Shown: positions 17,443-27,238, counted from the stretch's first letter. The stretch: 64,000 nucleotides of DNA from Methanoregula sp. (GCA_030694985.1 JAUYTV010000037.1:1-64000); one strand, 5' to 3'. Notes: a model not told the origin generated them from the sequence alone. Numbers and translations are program-made.

Positions 17443-18414
17443 ATGTCACTCCCGAATGCAGGTACTGGCGGTGAAAACAGCGGTCTTTTGAATGCAATAA
17501 AGAGTCGCACCGCACATGTCATCCACCTGACTCATAATGATCTTGATGCCGTTGGAGCTGATGCCATTCATCGCATGAAGTACGGCAATGATGGCGTGTT
17601 TACGATCTGGAGCTCGGTGGGTAAATTTTCTGCACTCTTCTCGCTTGTTGCTTCCTGCGAGGGGAAAGGAGACCTCCTCTCCATCTCGGATCTCGGCTTT
17701 CACCGCGACACTGAATCGATTGCAAAAAAGGCAAAGGCCAATGGCTGGAACGTGGAGTGGCGGGATCATCACCGCTGGCGGGAGGACGAGATAAAAAAGA
17801 TTGAGCGGATAGTTGCCCTTCTCCATATCGATACATCAGTCTGCGGCACCGGAATCGTTGCCCGCGATCTTGCTCCTGATAATAAAATTGCCATTGAAGT
17901 TGCCCGTGTGGTCTGCGATTACGATCTCTGGAAGCATGCAGATCCCCGCTCAGCGGTGCTCGGGCAGGTGCTCCAGCGAAAGAAGAACCGCGATCATGTC
18001 CGCGACTGCCTTGTTGCCGGGATCTTTTCTGATCCCTTAATCGAGCAGGAGTATGCAGAGATCAAGGCCGAGATGGATACAATGATGCAGCGCAGCCTTA
18101 AACAGGCAACGGTCCTTGGGAAAAAATACAGGATTGCGTTTGCACCGCTCTATGGCTATCCGAGTGAGACTGCCCATTTCATCCGGGATGAGAAAAAGAC
18201 CGATATTGAAGTGATCATAGGAAAAGACGGCAAATTTTCGGTGCGCTCCGTTCCCCCGATCAGTCACATCATTGCCCGCGAATTTGGCGGAGGCGGGCAC
18301 CCGAATGCGGCGGGAGGTTCGTTTAATTTTTCAGTGGTTGAGCGGTTCACCTGGTGGCTTTTTAAGAAGAGCCGTCACTTTGACGAGTTTGTGAAAGCTG
18401 CAGAAGCGAACTGA
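17443..18414 (+). CDS. DHH/DHHA1 family phosphoesterase
   Basis: A 323-residue DHH-superfamily protein. The N-terminal motif THNDLDAVGADAI supplies metal-binding Asp residues, DHH itself appears as RDHHRW, and the C-terminal DHHA1 signature is FGGGGHPNAAGGS. Relatives hydrolyse cyclic dinucleotides or small oligonucleotides (Nrn-like); the substrate is not determinable. It lacks the extra domains of RecJ and differs from the RecJ-like gene at 43405. It lies convergent with the next gene, two bases apart. Its promoter appears leaderless. Confidence 0.88.
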   Translation: MSLPNAGTGGENSGLLNAIKSRTAHVIHLTHNDLDAVGADAIHRMKYGNDGVFTIWSSVGKFSALFSLVASCEGKGDLLSISDLGFHRDTESIAKKAKANGWNVEWRDHHRWREDEIKKIERIVALLHIDTSVCGTGIVARDLAPDNKIAIEVARVVCDYDLWKHADPRSAVLGQVLQRKKNRDHVRDCLVAGIFSDPLIEQEYAEIKAEMDTMMQRSLKQATVLGKKYRIAFAPLYGYPSETAHFIRDEKKTDIEVIIGKDGKFSVRSVPPISHIIAREFGGGGHPNAAGGSFNFSVVERFTWWLFKKSRHFDEFVKAAEAN

Positions 18415-18416
18415 TC

Positions 18417-19214
18417 TTAACGGGAGTAAACCGCAGCATCAACAAGGTTCTTCCAGTACTCCCCGCTTTCATCCATAGAATATCCCCCGACACTCACCTG
18501 ATCCGGATCGAGATGTGAGAGAGCGAGCGTGATCGCAGCTGCATCTGCATCTACAATAAAGATCTTGCGCAGGTCATACTCATTCATGAGATCAAAAACC
18601 GTTTCCAGCTGCTTTGGGCGCACCGCAATCTGGCGCTGGCGTTCCATTAAGCATTCCAGACTTTTTCGATCCGCATCCGGCTGGAAGAAAAAAACTTTCT
18701 GCCATGCGAGGGCAACGATCTCCATCTCCTCAGCCTTATCACCGATCAGCACATGCCCTGCAATACCGATATCCCGCATCGCCCTCATCAGTGAACCATA
18801 TGCATCGGTGATCGCATCGCTCCACTCTTCGTCATCGTGATAGTAATCATCAATGAGCCCCAGCACATGGGGCGCCGGCAGCGCACACCAGCAGTTGCGC
18901 TTCTGCACAACAATGCCTGCTGCATCCTCTATCAGCGCATCGGTATTCACGGCGATCTCATCCGTTGCACACCGTTCAACTACCCCCAGAAGAGATGCAC
19001 AAATCCGGTCAGCAAAGAACTTTCCGCCAGCGCAGGGGTGGTCGATCCCAAAAGCCAGTTGCGGAGCCAGCGACTGGTACAGCTGGTACGTGGTGAGGTC
19101 GGCCATTGTGCCGCGGTGCTCTGCGATCCATTCCGTGAGTTTACCAACATCCGGTATTCCGGGTTCGGCCCCGAACGCCCGCGTGGTGAGTTTGTGCAGC
19201 TTGGCCATGGTCAT
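18417..19214 (-). CDS. uncharacterised 265-residue protein
   Basis: I do not recognise a named family. The protein is soluble and acidic, with several aromatic and Cys residues ([24 protein letters not shown]), a [10 protein letters not shown] acidic patch and a C-terminal segment [16 protein letters not shown] that looks like a Rossmann-type strand-loop-helix. It is divergent from metG with only 34 bp between the starts, so both promoters overlap. Met1 (19214) or Met3 (19208) may start translation. Confidence 0.7.
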   Translation of the reverse strand: MTMAKLHKLTTRAFGAEPGIPDVGKLTEWIAEHRGTMADLTTYQLYQSLAPQLAFGIDHPCAGGKFFADRICASLLGVVERCATDEIAVNTDALIEDAAGIVVQKRNCWCALPAPHVLGLIDDYYHDDEEWSDAITDAYGSLMRAMRDIGIAGHVLIGDKAEEMEIVALAWQKVFFFQPDADRKSLECLMERQRQIAVRPKQLETVFDLMNEYDLRKIFIVDADAAAITLALSHLDPDQVSVGGYSMDESGEYWKNLVDAAVYSR

Positions 19215-19248
19215 ATCTTATTATGCATCACAATCAAAAAATGTAGTC

Positions 19249-21237
19249 ATGACACCGCCACCGCTGCTGGTCACGTGCGGGCTCCCGTACACAAACGGCC
19301 CCTGCCATCTAGGACACCTGCGAACGTACGTTCCTGCTGATGCGTACGTCCGCTATATGCGGCGGATGGGAGAAGAAGTTGTATTTGTCTGCGGTTCGGA
19401 CAATCACGGGACACCGATTGTAGTTTCTGCTGAAGAGACCGGCATCACCCCCCGGGCCATGTCCGAACGCTACCACGCGCACTTCGATGAGACGTTCAAG
19501 CGGATGAACGTGATGTTCGATCACTTCGGCATGACCGATAACCCGGCAAACCATCATCGCTCGCAGGCTATCGTTGCCGAACTCGAGAAGAACGGGTACA
19601 TCTACAAGCAGATTGTGCACCAGGCCTACTGCACGAAATGCAAACGCTTCCTCCCGGACCGGTATGTCGAGGGCACCTGCCCCCACTGCGGGAAACCGGC
19701 CCGGGGAGATGAATGCGACCAGGGATGCGGCAAGCACCTTGAACCGGGCGAGATCAAGGATCCACTCTGCAAGGTCTGCGGAACAAAAGCCGAGTTCCGC
19801 GACCAGGAACATTACTTCTTCAAACTCTCGGAGTTCAAGGAGTTCCTGCTCACCTACCTCGACACCCTGCGGGGCACGAGCAACGCGAAGAACTACGCGA
19901 TTGGCTGGATAAAAGACGAACTCCACGACTGGTGCATCACCCGCACGCTGGAGTGGGGCGTGAAGTTTCCCGGCCGCGATGATCTTGTGGTGTATGTCTG
20001 GGTCGATGCCCCGATCGGCTACATTGCATTTACTGAAGAATGGGCAAAGAAGACCGGCAACGACTGGAAACGATTCTGGTGCGGTGAGAACAGGGTTACC
20101 CATTTCATTGGCGGAGACATCATCTACCACCACTGCATCTTCTGGCCGGCATTGTTAAAAGGCGCCGGGTATGGAATCCCCCATGCAATTGTTGCAAGCG
20201 GGATGGTCAAGGTAGACGACCACAAGTTCTCAAAATCCCGTGGCTATGTGGTCTGGACCAATGACGATTATCTTGACAAAGGGCTTCCTGCCGATTACCT
20301 GCGCTACTACCTGCTCGCGTACACGAGCCACACCAAGGAACTCAACTTCTCGTGGAAAGTTTTTGCCGAACGGATCAACAACGAAGTGGTCAACATCTTT
20401 GGAAACTTTGTGTACCGCACGCTCTACTTTGCCCAGAAGGAATGGGAAGGAATACCCGGAGGAGCAGTTGACCCGGCTATTACCGTAGAGATTGAAAAGT
20501 GCCTTGCAACCGTGAACGGGTACATGCAGGAGTATGAGTTCAAGGGTGCTGTTGATGCTATTATGGCGCTTGCAGCGTTTGGCAACACCTACATCCAGAC
20601 AAACGCCCCGTGGAAAATGATCAAGACCGACCGGGCAGCGGCGGCACAGGTAATAAAAAACTGCGTCCAGATAACAAAAGCCCTCGCCCTGCTTCTCGAA
20701 CCGGTAATGCCTGCTGCTGCGCAGGAATGCTGGAAGCAGCTGGGCTATAACGATCAGGTAGCAAGCCACCCGATCAGCGATGCTACGCAACCTGTACCGG
20801 AAGGGGTTATCAAAGCCCCCCGTCCGCTCTTTGTAAAGATGGAAGAGGATCAGGTCAAAGAACTCGATGCCCTGCTCCAGAAGCGTGTGGCAGAAGCAAA
20901 CAAGAAGACAGAGAAGATTCCCATGGTTACATTCGAAGAATTCCAGAAATTAGACATCCGGACCGGTAAAGTGCTGTCCGCAGAGCCGGTACCGAAATCG
21001 AACAAACTCTTAAAATTGCAAGTCGATATCGGGAGCGAGACCCGGCAGATCGTTGCCGGTATGCAGCAGTTCTACAAGCCCGAGGAACTGGTGGGAAAAG
21101 ATGTGGTAGTTGTCACCAACCTTGCGCCGGCAAAGATCTTTGGCGTGGAGAGCAACGGGATGGTGCTCGCTGCCGGGGATGCTGCATCGCTGCTGGTGCC
21201 GTTCCGGCCGGTGGAACCGGGGAGTAAGATAAGGTAA
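19249..21237 (+). CDS. metG: methionyl-tRNA synthetase with C-terminal tRNA-binding domain
   Basis: A 662-residue class I synthetase that charges tRNA-Met. The HIGH-type motif reads HLGH (about residue 17) and KMSKS reads KFSKS (about residue 330). Two zinc knuckles are formed by CTKC..CPHC and CDQGC..CKVCG. The last 110 residues form the Trbp111/EMAP-like tRNA-binding module ([20 protein letters not shown]). The start at 19249 fits the family N-terminus [20 protein letters not shown]. The longer open frame upstream is antisense to the neighbouring gene and is ignored. Confidence 0.95.
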   Translation: MTPPPLLVTCGLPYTNGPCHLGHLRTYVPADAYVRYMRRMGEEVVFVCGSDNHGTPIVVSAEETGITPRAMSERYHAHFDETFKRMNVMFDHFGMTDNPANHHRSQAIVAELEKNGYIYKQIVHQAYCTKCKRFLPDRYVEGTCPHCGKPARGDECDQGCGKHLEPGEIKDPLCKVCGTKAEFRDQEHYFFKLSEFKEFLLTYLDTLRGTSNAKNYAIGWIKDELHDWCITRTLEWGVKFPGRDDLVVYVWVDAPIGYIAFTEEWAKKTGNDWKRFWCGENRVTHFIGGDIIYHHCIFWPALLKGAGYGIPHAIVASGMVKVDDHKFSKSRGYVVWTNDDYLDKGLPADYLRYYLLAYTSHTKELNFSWKVFAERINNEVVNIFGNFVYRTLYFAQKEWEGIPGGAVDPAITVEIEKCLATVNGYMQEYEFKGAVDAIMALAAFGNTYIQTNAPWKMIKTDRAAAAQVIKNCVQITKALALLLEPVMPAAAQECWKQLGYNDQVASHPISDATQPVPEGVIKAPRPLFVKMEEDQVKELDALLQKRVAEANKKTEKIPMVTFEEFQKLDIRTGKVLSAEPVPKSNKLLKLQVDIGSETRQIVAGMQQFYKPEELVGKDVVVVTNLAPAKIFGVESNGMVLAAGDAASLLVPFRPVEPGSKIR

Positions 21238-21567
21238 TTTTTTTCAGAGGGAGCCCTCAACTGAATCCAGCCATAGGGGCGATACCATAGCCCCTTGCCG
21301 CACGGGTGGACGTGGGGACTTGTGCTGTAGGAAATTTCTAAGTGGGCTATTTGACCGGAAAACGTTAAACTGGTCCTGCCCGAAATTTATCCATCACGAT
21401 CCCGATTTGGATTTAAATTGTTTTTCCGGATCAACCGTACCCCCTTTTCATTTTTATGAGCAATCGCCGGTGCGGGCATCCTATCCCCCTTCTGAAACTA
21501 CTTCGATGTCAAACGAGAGATCTCTATTTTGCCAACTCAAAGATTGTTCTTATCTTAAAACTTCCAA
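21238..21567. other. non-coding stretch after metG
   Basis: No credible gene. It begins with a T-run after the metG stop and contains a GGGGC/GCCCC inverted pair near 21276-21296. The short open frames here have no family resemblance or ribosome binding site. It leads into the tRNA-like remnant and marks the left side of the accessory islet. Confidence 0.5.
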
Positions 21568-21639
21568 GCGAAAATAATCAAGTGAACAACGGTGATCGAT
21601 TCGTGAAGGTGTTCGCAGGTTCGATTCCTGCTTCTCGCA
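21568..21639 (+). pseudogene. degenerate tRNA-like sequence (3' half well preserved)
   Basis: The T-arm is perfect (GCAGG, loop TTCGATT, CCTGC, 21615-21631), followed by a 7-nt acceptor strand TTCTCGC and discriminator A. The 5' side GCGAAAA pairs with it except for one A-C mismatch, and an ATCA/TGAT D-stem can be drawn, but the anticodon arm and variable loop do not fold. The length is 72 nt. It is best read as a decayed tRNA or the 3' fragment left by an integrated element. A T-run follows. Confidence 0.5.
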
Positions 21640-21710
21640 CTTTCCAAAAACCTTTTTTTTTTTAATCTGGATATTGCCGCTTATTATTATGTTTTTATAG
21701 TTTTTAATAG

Positions 21711-22697
21711 CAAATCGATTATTCCTATTCCTGCATTTACCGGACGATCAAAGGCTACGAGTGCCGGGGCAAGAACTATACCGGGCTCCTGGAGAAGTGC
21801 CCGGCTCTTTCCTTTACCGATCGCACCGTGACAATCTCTGAAGAGCTGGGGCACTCGGTCCGTAGCAGGACCGATGCGTTCCAGTGGGACCGGGAACTCT
21901 ACCAGCAGTGGAACGGCGGCGGTGCGTGCTGGCTTGACCGCGACCCGAAGAATGGGGGTGGGTCGTTTGCAGCATTGCAGCAGGTTTTCAGCACTTTTGC
22001 AGCAACTGCTGCAAATGAAAAGAACGATTTTTCGGGTTCCATTTCCGGAAATGGTACTGATATTGATAATAATTATGTACTAAGGAATAGTGCTTTGCAG
22101 CACAATGAGAATCATGGAGCAACCCCACAACCGGGTCCGGATATACCATGGTGTCTCCATGATTCCGGAAATGCTGCAAACGAAGATCGAAGTCCGCCCG
22201 GTGCAGCGCAATCACCGAATATCGCATCTCAACGACTCCCGATTAGTTGCAGCATTTGCTGCAAAGCAGCTGAAAAGGTGCTGGAAACAACACCATCTGC
22301 TGCAAAACAGAACACATCCATCCGGGCACATGATTACAAGATACTCAATTCTCCAGAACTAAAGACCGCGTGTTATGTCTGCGGGAGGAAAGGTTCCTGG
22401 TTCATTGAAAAATATACCAATGAGCGTAGAGCCCGGTCAAAGGATAAGCAGGAAGCCCGGCGGGTGTGCCGCTCGTGTTACAATGATGCGGTGAAGGTTG
22501 AGCAGATGGCTTTAGTCCCGTTGTCGGGGACGGTGGTTGTTTCACGGTGTGAGCGGGTTACTGCGGATGTGGGAAAGTGTTCGGTGTGTGGGTTGGTGAA
22601 AGCTGAGTGGATTGACCGGGAGGCCGGGGTGAAGTTGTGCGAGCATTGTTACGGGAGGGGGGTGAGGGAGTGTGTGCGGGAGGCGGGTGTCGTGTGA
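21711..22697 (+). pseudogene. zinc-finger protein gene lacking a normal start (5'-truncated)
   Basis: The reading frame is open from a stop at 21708 to 22697. Its N-terminal part (TIKGYECRGKNYTGLLEKCP) looks like real protein sequence, but the only canonical start in frame is GTG at 21828, after that segment. The protein is low-complexity in the middle and ends with CxxC pairs (CYVCGRKG, CRSCYND, CSVCGLVK, CEHCYGRG), probable zinc ribbons for nucleic-acid binding. The natural reading is loss of the 5' end by deletion in the accessory islet. A 289-residue product from GTG 21828 is possible. Function unknown. Confidence 0.55.
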
Positions 22698-22712
22698 CCC
22701 GGTCGTACTCCT

Positions 22713-23222
22713 TCATTCCAATCTTTGACGTTGTTTCCATATCGTAAGAAGAGCTCTGCATTCATCCTTCGGAGGATATCTCGGTTTCTTCACAATCACA
22801 TTATATGCGGCGATCGCTTCGGTATAAGTGATGAGTTTTTTATTCGCAAGATAATCGATCAGCCAGCATGTGCCACGACAGTCTACACTGTTATCTGCTG
22901 CGGCATTGCGGAGGGCTTCATCGCCGGTGATAAGGATAGTATTTCTTGATCGTGCAAGAATCAAAACGGAAAGATCATAGTACGACGTTTTGGGGTATCT
23001 CCCCATCATCACGGAGATCTCCCCGACCTCTTCAGAAGTGAGAGATTCAAAACACAGGCCCATTTCTGCCAATACGCGAAACGGGGGATTATGAAACTCA
23101 TCGGACAACACATCGGTTACTGAAAATCTACAGGGCAATTGGAATAATAGATGGAGCAGTTTTCCAAAATGCAGGTCAATTATCGTATTAGTATCAAGTA
23201 CATAATATTGCAGAGCACTCAA
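22713..23222 (-). CDS. PIN-domain protein, candidate toxin
   Basis: A 169-residue protein with PIN nuclease features: LDTNTIIDL (first Asp), an acidic VLSDEFH, YYDLSVLILARS and ITGDEALRNAA with conserved acidic residues that would hold Mg2+. PIN toxins cleave RNA. The gene starts inside the 3' end of the XRE/ImmA gene (29-nt overlap), so they are one operon in which the upstream protein is the presumed antitoxin or regulator. It ends in the islet just before the zinc-finger remnant. Confidence 0.8.
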   Translation of the reverse strand: MSALQYYVLDTNTIIDLHFGKLLHLLFQLPCRFSVTDVLSDEFHNPPFRVLAEMGLCFESLTSEEVGEISVMMGRYPKTSYYDLSVLILARSRNTILITGDEALRNAAADNSVDCRGTCWLIDYLANKKLITYTEAIAAYNVIVKKPRYPPKDECRALLTIWKQRQRLE

Positions 23223-24258
23223 TATCCGATTCTCCCTCTATTGAACAGAAGGTAATGATGCTCTGGTTTAATAATTCAGCAGCTTTCGATGTGGAAATAA
23301 TCCCTTCGGCATGGGCCCGCAATACCATGGATTCCATAAGGGCTGGTCTCTCTCCTTTTGCGATGTCATCGCCGGGCTCTTCCCGATTCCAGTGTTTTGC
23401 AACGAAGAACTTCCTGATCCCGAGATAATCCTCCGGTGTAATTATTTTCAGGTCCATTGCACGGTATAGCCATGCTCCCATTGAGATCCCGTATTTTTCT
23501 TTAAGGATGAGTAACTCCTTGATGGAAATTTTATGCCGGGTCTCTTGCAGTTCAAAGAGTACCTTCTCCTGGGGAACAAGGAACGCGCCGGCAAAACGGT
23601 GCATCGCGTTCTCTTCCTTGAGCCCATAATCCACTTCAAGAAGGCAGTGCCCAAGTTCATGGGCGAGGGAGAACCTTTGCCGTGCCCGTGGAAGATTTTC
23701 CTTCACAACGATAACCCTGTGGCCGGCGTAATCAGTAAATAATGCGTCGAATTTTGTAATTCCGCTGATGATTCCTATCTTGATGCCTTTATCTTCCAGC
23801 AGGTATGTCAGATTTTCAATCGGGTCGGTCCCGAGATCCCACGCGGTCCGAAGATCTGTTGCTGCGTTTTCCGCATCTTCAAATGAAGAGATGGTTCTGG
23901 GAAAACCCGTGGGCATCTCAAAGACCCTTGGTCGTCCTGCCAGGCTCTCGATCTGGAGATATCGCTCCAGCCATTCTTTCGTCTCGGCATTGATCTGCAT
24001 CTCATCCCGTTTTAACATTTTCTTGGAACGGAATGCAATGTGATTCAGCTCGATCCGCTGGTTCTCCGGCCTCAACAGGGATGCAATGGGAATCTGTAAT
24101 ATTTTGCTGAGCTTGATTAAAGATTGTGAATCCGGGACCAACTTGCTTTTTTCATATTTGTCGACAGTTGTGTGCGAAACACCGATCTTTTCTGCAAGGT
24201 CTCTTAAGGATATCTTAAGAATCTGTCTCCTTAACTTAATGCTCTCACCGAGGCTCAT
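23194..24258 (-). CDS. XRE-family regulator fused to ImmA/IrrE metallopeptidase
   Basis: A 354-residue protein. Residues 1-65 are a Cro/CI helix-turn-helix (ISLRDLAEKIGVSHTTVDKYE). The C-terminal half has the zinc peptidase motif AHELGHC (about residue 199) and an ENAMHRFAGAFLVP segment typical of ImmA/IrrE. Such fusions regulate mobile elements and toxin-antitoxin operons, sometimes by self-cleavage. The ATG at 24258 has GGTGAAGGA upstream. A perfect palindrome lies 18 bp before the start. Its PIN partner overlaps the 3' end. Confidence 0.9.
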   Translation of the reverse strand: MSLGESIKLRRQILKISLRDLAEKIGVSHTTVDKYEKSKLVPDSQSLIKLSKILQIPIASLLRPENQRIELNHIAFRSKKMLKRDEMQINAETKEWLERYLQIESLAGRPRVFEMPTGFPRTISSFEDAENAATDLRTAWDLGTDPIENLTYLLEDKGIKIGIISGITKFDALFTDYAGHRVIVVKENLPRARQRFSLAHELGHCLLEVDYGLKEENAMHRFAGAFLVPQEKVLFELQETRHKISIKELLILKEKYGISMGAWLYRAMDLKIITPEDYLGIRKFFVAKHWNREEPGDDIAKGERPALMESMVLRAHAEGIISTSKAAELLNQSIITFCSIEGESDIECSAILCT

Positions 24259-24275
24259 TCCTTCACCAAAAAAAT

Positions 24276-24329
24276 GTTAGTTTACAAACTAACTATCTAC
24301 CTATCTATTTGTAACCCAATATTTATAAT
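24276..24329 (-). promoter_or_regulatory. palindromic operator and TATA box of the XRE/ImmA-PIN operon
   Basis: GTTAGTTT-AC-AAACTAAC at 24276-24293 is a perfect 8+2+8 inverted repeat, the size expected for a dimeric helix-turn-helix protein. A TATA box (ATTATAAA on the minus strand) lies at 24322-24329, so the transcript start falls near 24300 and the palindrome covers the first bases of the transcript. Autorepression by the XRE protein is likely. Confidence 0.65.
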
Positions 24330-24429
24330 CATAGCATTTGTACCTGAGTCGGGTTTTCTACCCCGCTGGTTCAAACCCCTCGTAAATAATCCCATAGCAT
24401 TTTTTACACACAAATATTAATGACCAGTA

Positions 24430-24708
24430 ATGATCACTGAAGCTGACACCTGCCGGAACTACATACTGCCCAAACTCTATGATGCGGGGTGGACCAACGA
24501 GCAGATCAGCGAACAGAAATCTTTCACCGATGGTCAGATTTTTGTCTCGGGAAGCACCACACGACGGGGTAAATCAAAACGTGCGGATTATCTCCTACGC
24601 ATGACCCGGAATTTTCCTATTGCAGTTCTCGAAGCGAAAGCGGCTTACAAGAAACCCGGCGACGGTCTTCAGCAGGTGGTTGGGATTATTACTGGGATGG
24701 GGATTTAA
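24430..24708 (+). pseudogene. truncated type I restriction HsdR remnant
   Basis: A 92-codon frame that matches only the extreme N-terminus of a type I restriction R subunit: ITEADTCRNYILPKLYDAGW and the nuclease motif RADYLL...VLEAKAAYKKPGDGLQQ (Asp...ExK). A full R subunit is near 800-1000 residues. The frame changes to unrelated codons after GLQQ and stops. The rest of the gene and the HsdM/HsdS partners are absent, so this is a deletion relic rather than an active enzyme. Confidence 0.75.
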
Positions 24709-24897
24709 GCAGGAAGCATTTATTGAATAACACTATCCGTTCATTCTTTTTTCAGGCAACGTGCCGGAAAACCGGTACATCCCTTTTTTGCACGGTCATC
24801 CCAAATCCCGTCACCATTTCAGAATCATTCCTGAACGCTCCATACAGATCCCATCCATTTTATCTATACATCCGCACTATTCCTCAAATGCGATAGA

Positions 24898-26204
24898 ATG
24901 AAAACAACCATGCAGCAGTACGAGGAGAAGACGACCAGCCCCCGACAGGCAATGGAACGGGTGAAAAGCGGAGATACCATCGTCTATGGCATGAGCATTG
25001 CGCAACCCCCGGCACTTCTTGCAGCCCTTGCAGAGCGGGCAAGGAGCGGGGGGTCAGGGATCTCAAAGTCTATACCTTCCTTCCCCGTGAACACGCAACA
25101 AATACTGTCCTTTCTCCGGACCTGTGCGACTGCATTGAGAACTATTCCTGGTTTGTCGGGGCAGCGGATCGCGATTCTGTGAAAGTTGGCCTGAATTATC
25201 ATGTTCCTTCGTACCTGCACCAGATTCCCCTGATCGTGTCTGATTATATGGATACGGATATCGCGATGGCCACTGTCTCTCCTATGGACAAGGCCGGTTT
25301 CTTCAGCCTTGGCACGGCAAACGATTATTTTTCCACAGCAGCCCGGCACTGCAAACGGCTCTTTGTGGAGGTGAACCGGAATATGCCGAGGGTCTTTGGC
25401 GATTCCCTCATCCATATCTCGGAAGTGGATGTGGTAGTAGAGAACCATGTCCCGCTCATGGAGCTCTGCATTGCCGATGCAAAACCTGAAGATGATATCA
25501 TAGGGCCGGCAATTGCAGCCATGGTACCTGACGGTGCTACGATCCAGCTGGGTATCGGGAACCTTCCGAATGCTGTCGCACGGTACCTGATGGATCATAA
25601 GGATCTCGGGATTCACACCGAGATGCTCACGGAAGGAATGGTCAATCTTATTGAGGCGGGAGTGGCAAATGGCAGGAGAAAGAATCTCCATCCACGAAAA
25701 CACGTGTACACAACAGCTGCCGGAACAAAGCATATGTAAGAGTTCATGAACGACAATCCCAGTATGGAAAGTTATGCCGCCTCATATGTCTGTTCGCCAA
25801 CAGTGATCGCACAGAACGATAAGATGATCTCGATCAATTCGGTGCTCGAAGTGGATCTCCTGGGGCAGGCAAATGCGGAGTATCTTGAAGGAGCAACGTT
25901 CTCAGGAACCGGAGGCCAGCTGGATTTTGTCCGGGGTTCATTTGCGTCAAGCGGGGGAAAATCGTTCCTTGTATTTTATTCCACGGCAAAATCCGGCACC
26001 ATCTCCCGTGTAGTGCCGCGCCTTGCTTCGGGATCGGTTGTCACAACGCCGAGAGCAGATACCCATTACCTTGCAACCGAGCATGCGATTGTCAACCTGA
26101 AAGGAAAATCAACCCGTGAGCGGGCACTTTTAATCATCTCACTTGCTCATCCAAAGTTCAGGGACGAACTGATGAAACAGGCAGAGGACATGTACCTGAT
26201 CTGA
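24898..26204 (+). pseudogene. 4-hydroxybutyrate/acetate CoA-transferase gene, two inactivating lesions
   Basis: Across three open segments the translation gives a complete family I CoA-transferase of about 435 residues (KSGDTIVYGMSIAQPPALL; GLNYHVPSYLHQIP; GATIQLGIGNLPNAVA; ATFSGTGGQLDFVRGS, the Gly-rich binding loop). Segment one (24898-25182) goes out of frame near a run of six Gs at about 25050; adding one G restores it. Segment two ends at an in-frame TAA (25737-25739) where the family probably has Tyr, and segment three resumes in the same frame. One lesion could be a sequencing artefact, but the stop codon points to a recently dead gene. Confidence 0.8.
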
Positions 26205-26277
26205 CAGCTGCACAAACATAAATTCCGTAAAATGCCCCGATTAATCAGGAAAAAAAGGATTGTAATGAAATGAAAAA

Positions 26278-26880
26278 TTAACTCATGGATTCACGAATCG
26301 CTTCTTTTACCTTATCGTTCGTTTCAGCTTCAAGTGCGTTGGCAAGCGCGGTATTTACCTTCTTTCCACCAATTGCCCCAAGTGCCCGGGCAACCATCAT
26401 ACGGACGTAAATATTCTCATCTTTGAGCAGGATGATCATCGGATCAATTGTATCGGAGTCCCCGAATTCACGCAGCCCTTTTGCTGCCATATACCGTACA
26501 TGTTCACGGCTGTCCTTGAGTCCCTGGATCAGTGGCTGAACCGCTTTTTCATCAGCAATATTTCCCAGCGCTTCTGCGGCACGGTACCGGGTCTCCCATT
26601 TGGGCTCTTTCATTGCTTCAGAGAGTGGCTCTATTGCGGATTTTCCCAGCGAAGAGAGGGCAAGCATCGCCTGTTCACGCACGGACTTATCGAAATCTGC
26701 AAGCGCACGGATCAGGGGTTCGATTGCACGGGGATTCTTTGCCTGTCCCAGCAGGTACGCGGCATATTGTCGGATATTTGGATCGGTGCTGTCGAGAAGG
26801 GATTTTATCAAACCCTCCAGATTCAGTTTCTCGAGATCCTCTGCTCCTTCTGGCTTATCTGGTACATTTTGTGCTTCCAT
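26278..26880 (-). CDS. HEAT-repeat protein (PBS-lyase type)
   Basis: A 200-residue protein of about five HEAT repeats, each close to 31 residues (AIEPLIRALADFDKSVREQAM, AIEPLSEAMKEPKWETRYRAA, AVQPLIQGLKDSREHVRYMAA). The repeats form a right-handed superhelix for protein binding. No catalytic residues are seen. Similar stand-alone HEAT proteins are frequent in methanogens and their partners are unknown. The ATG at 26880 lacks a strong ribosome binding site. A separate HEAT gene lies at 62905. Confidence 0.88.
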   Translation of the reverse strand: MEAQNVPDKPEGAEDLEKLNLEGLIKSLLDSTDPNIRQYAAYLLGQAKNPRAIEPLIRALADFDKSVREQAMLALSSLGKSAIEPLSEAMKEPKWETRYRAAEALGNIADEKAVQPLIQGLKDSREHVRYMAAKGLREFGDSDTIDPMIILLKDENIYVRMMVARALGAIGGKKVNTALANALEAETNDKVKEAIRESMS

Positions 26881-27238
26881 GATTTCTCATTCAAATATCT
26901 CCCGTTTTGTTATTTAATGGCGATCGATCACTGCAGGGAAAAATTATCCAGAATACGGGCAGGTAAAAAAAGTTTTTTTGCATTTGATCTCTCCCCTAAA
27001 CGTTCACGTTTTTTTACTGCGATAGTGGATGGAGATGAGAATTGTTCTGATAGATGTCTGGTGTGGTCTCTCTCTCACGGCCTCACAATAATTTTTTTGC
27101 AGTTATTGCATAACTCCTTTTTTTGCTTTGCCAATCTGGCGGATACGTCAAGGATCAATACCGGATACATTGTTTTTAACTGCCAAAAAAATCGCAGTTA
27201 ACACATTACATTTATATTTCATGCAACTATTTCATGGT
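26881..27238. other. 358-bp intergenic region with promoter elements
   Basis: No gene is evident. It holds T-runs (about 26969-26983, 27090 and 27117) and, near its right end, an inverted repeat and TATA box for the following gene. A small RNA cannot be excluded from sequence alone. Confidence 0.5.
27176..27217 (+). promoter_or_regulatory. inverted repeat plus TATA box before the DUF4349 gene
   Basis: TTAACTGC (27176-27183) and GCAGTTAA (27194-27201) are perfect 8-bp arms with a 10-bp spacer. A TATA box (TTTATAT, 27211-27217) follows. The ATG at 27239 lies about 25 nt beyond it, so the mRNA is probably leaderless. The palindrome is immediately upstream of the TFB/TBP site, a natural activator or repressor position. 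Confidence 0.45.

Noticed and set aside
18853-19248. Upstream extension of the metG frame
   Set aside because: It is antisense to the 265-residue gene and the MetRS family N-terminus begins at 19249.
24361-24400. GGTTCAAACCCC, resembling a tRNA T-arm
   Set aside because: No acceptor or anticodon arm can be drawn around it.
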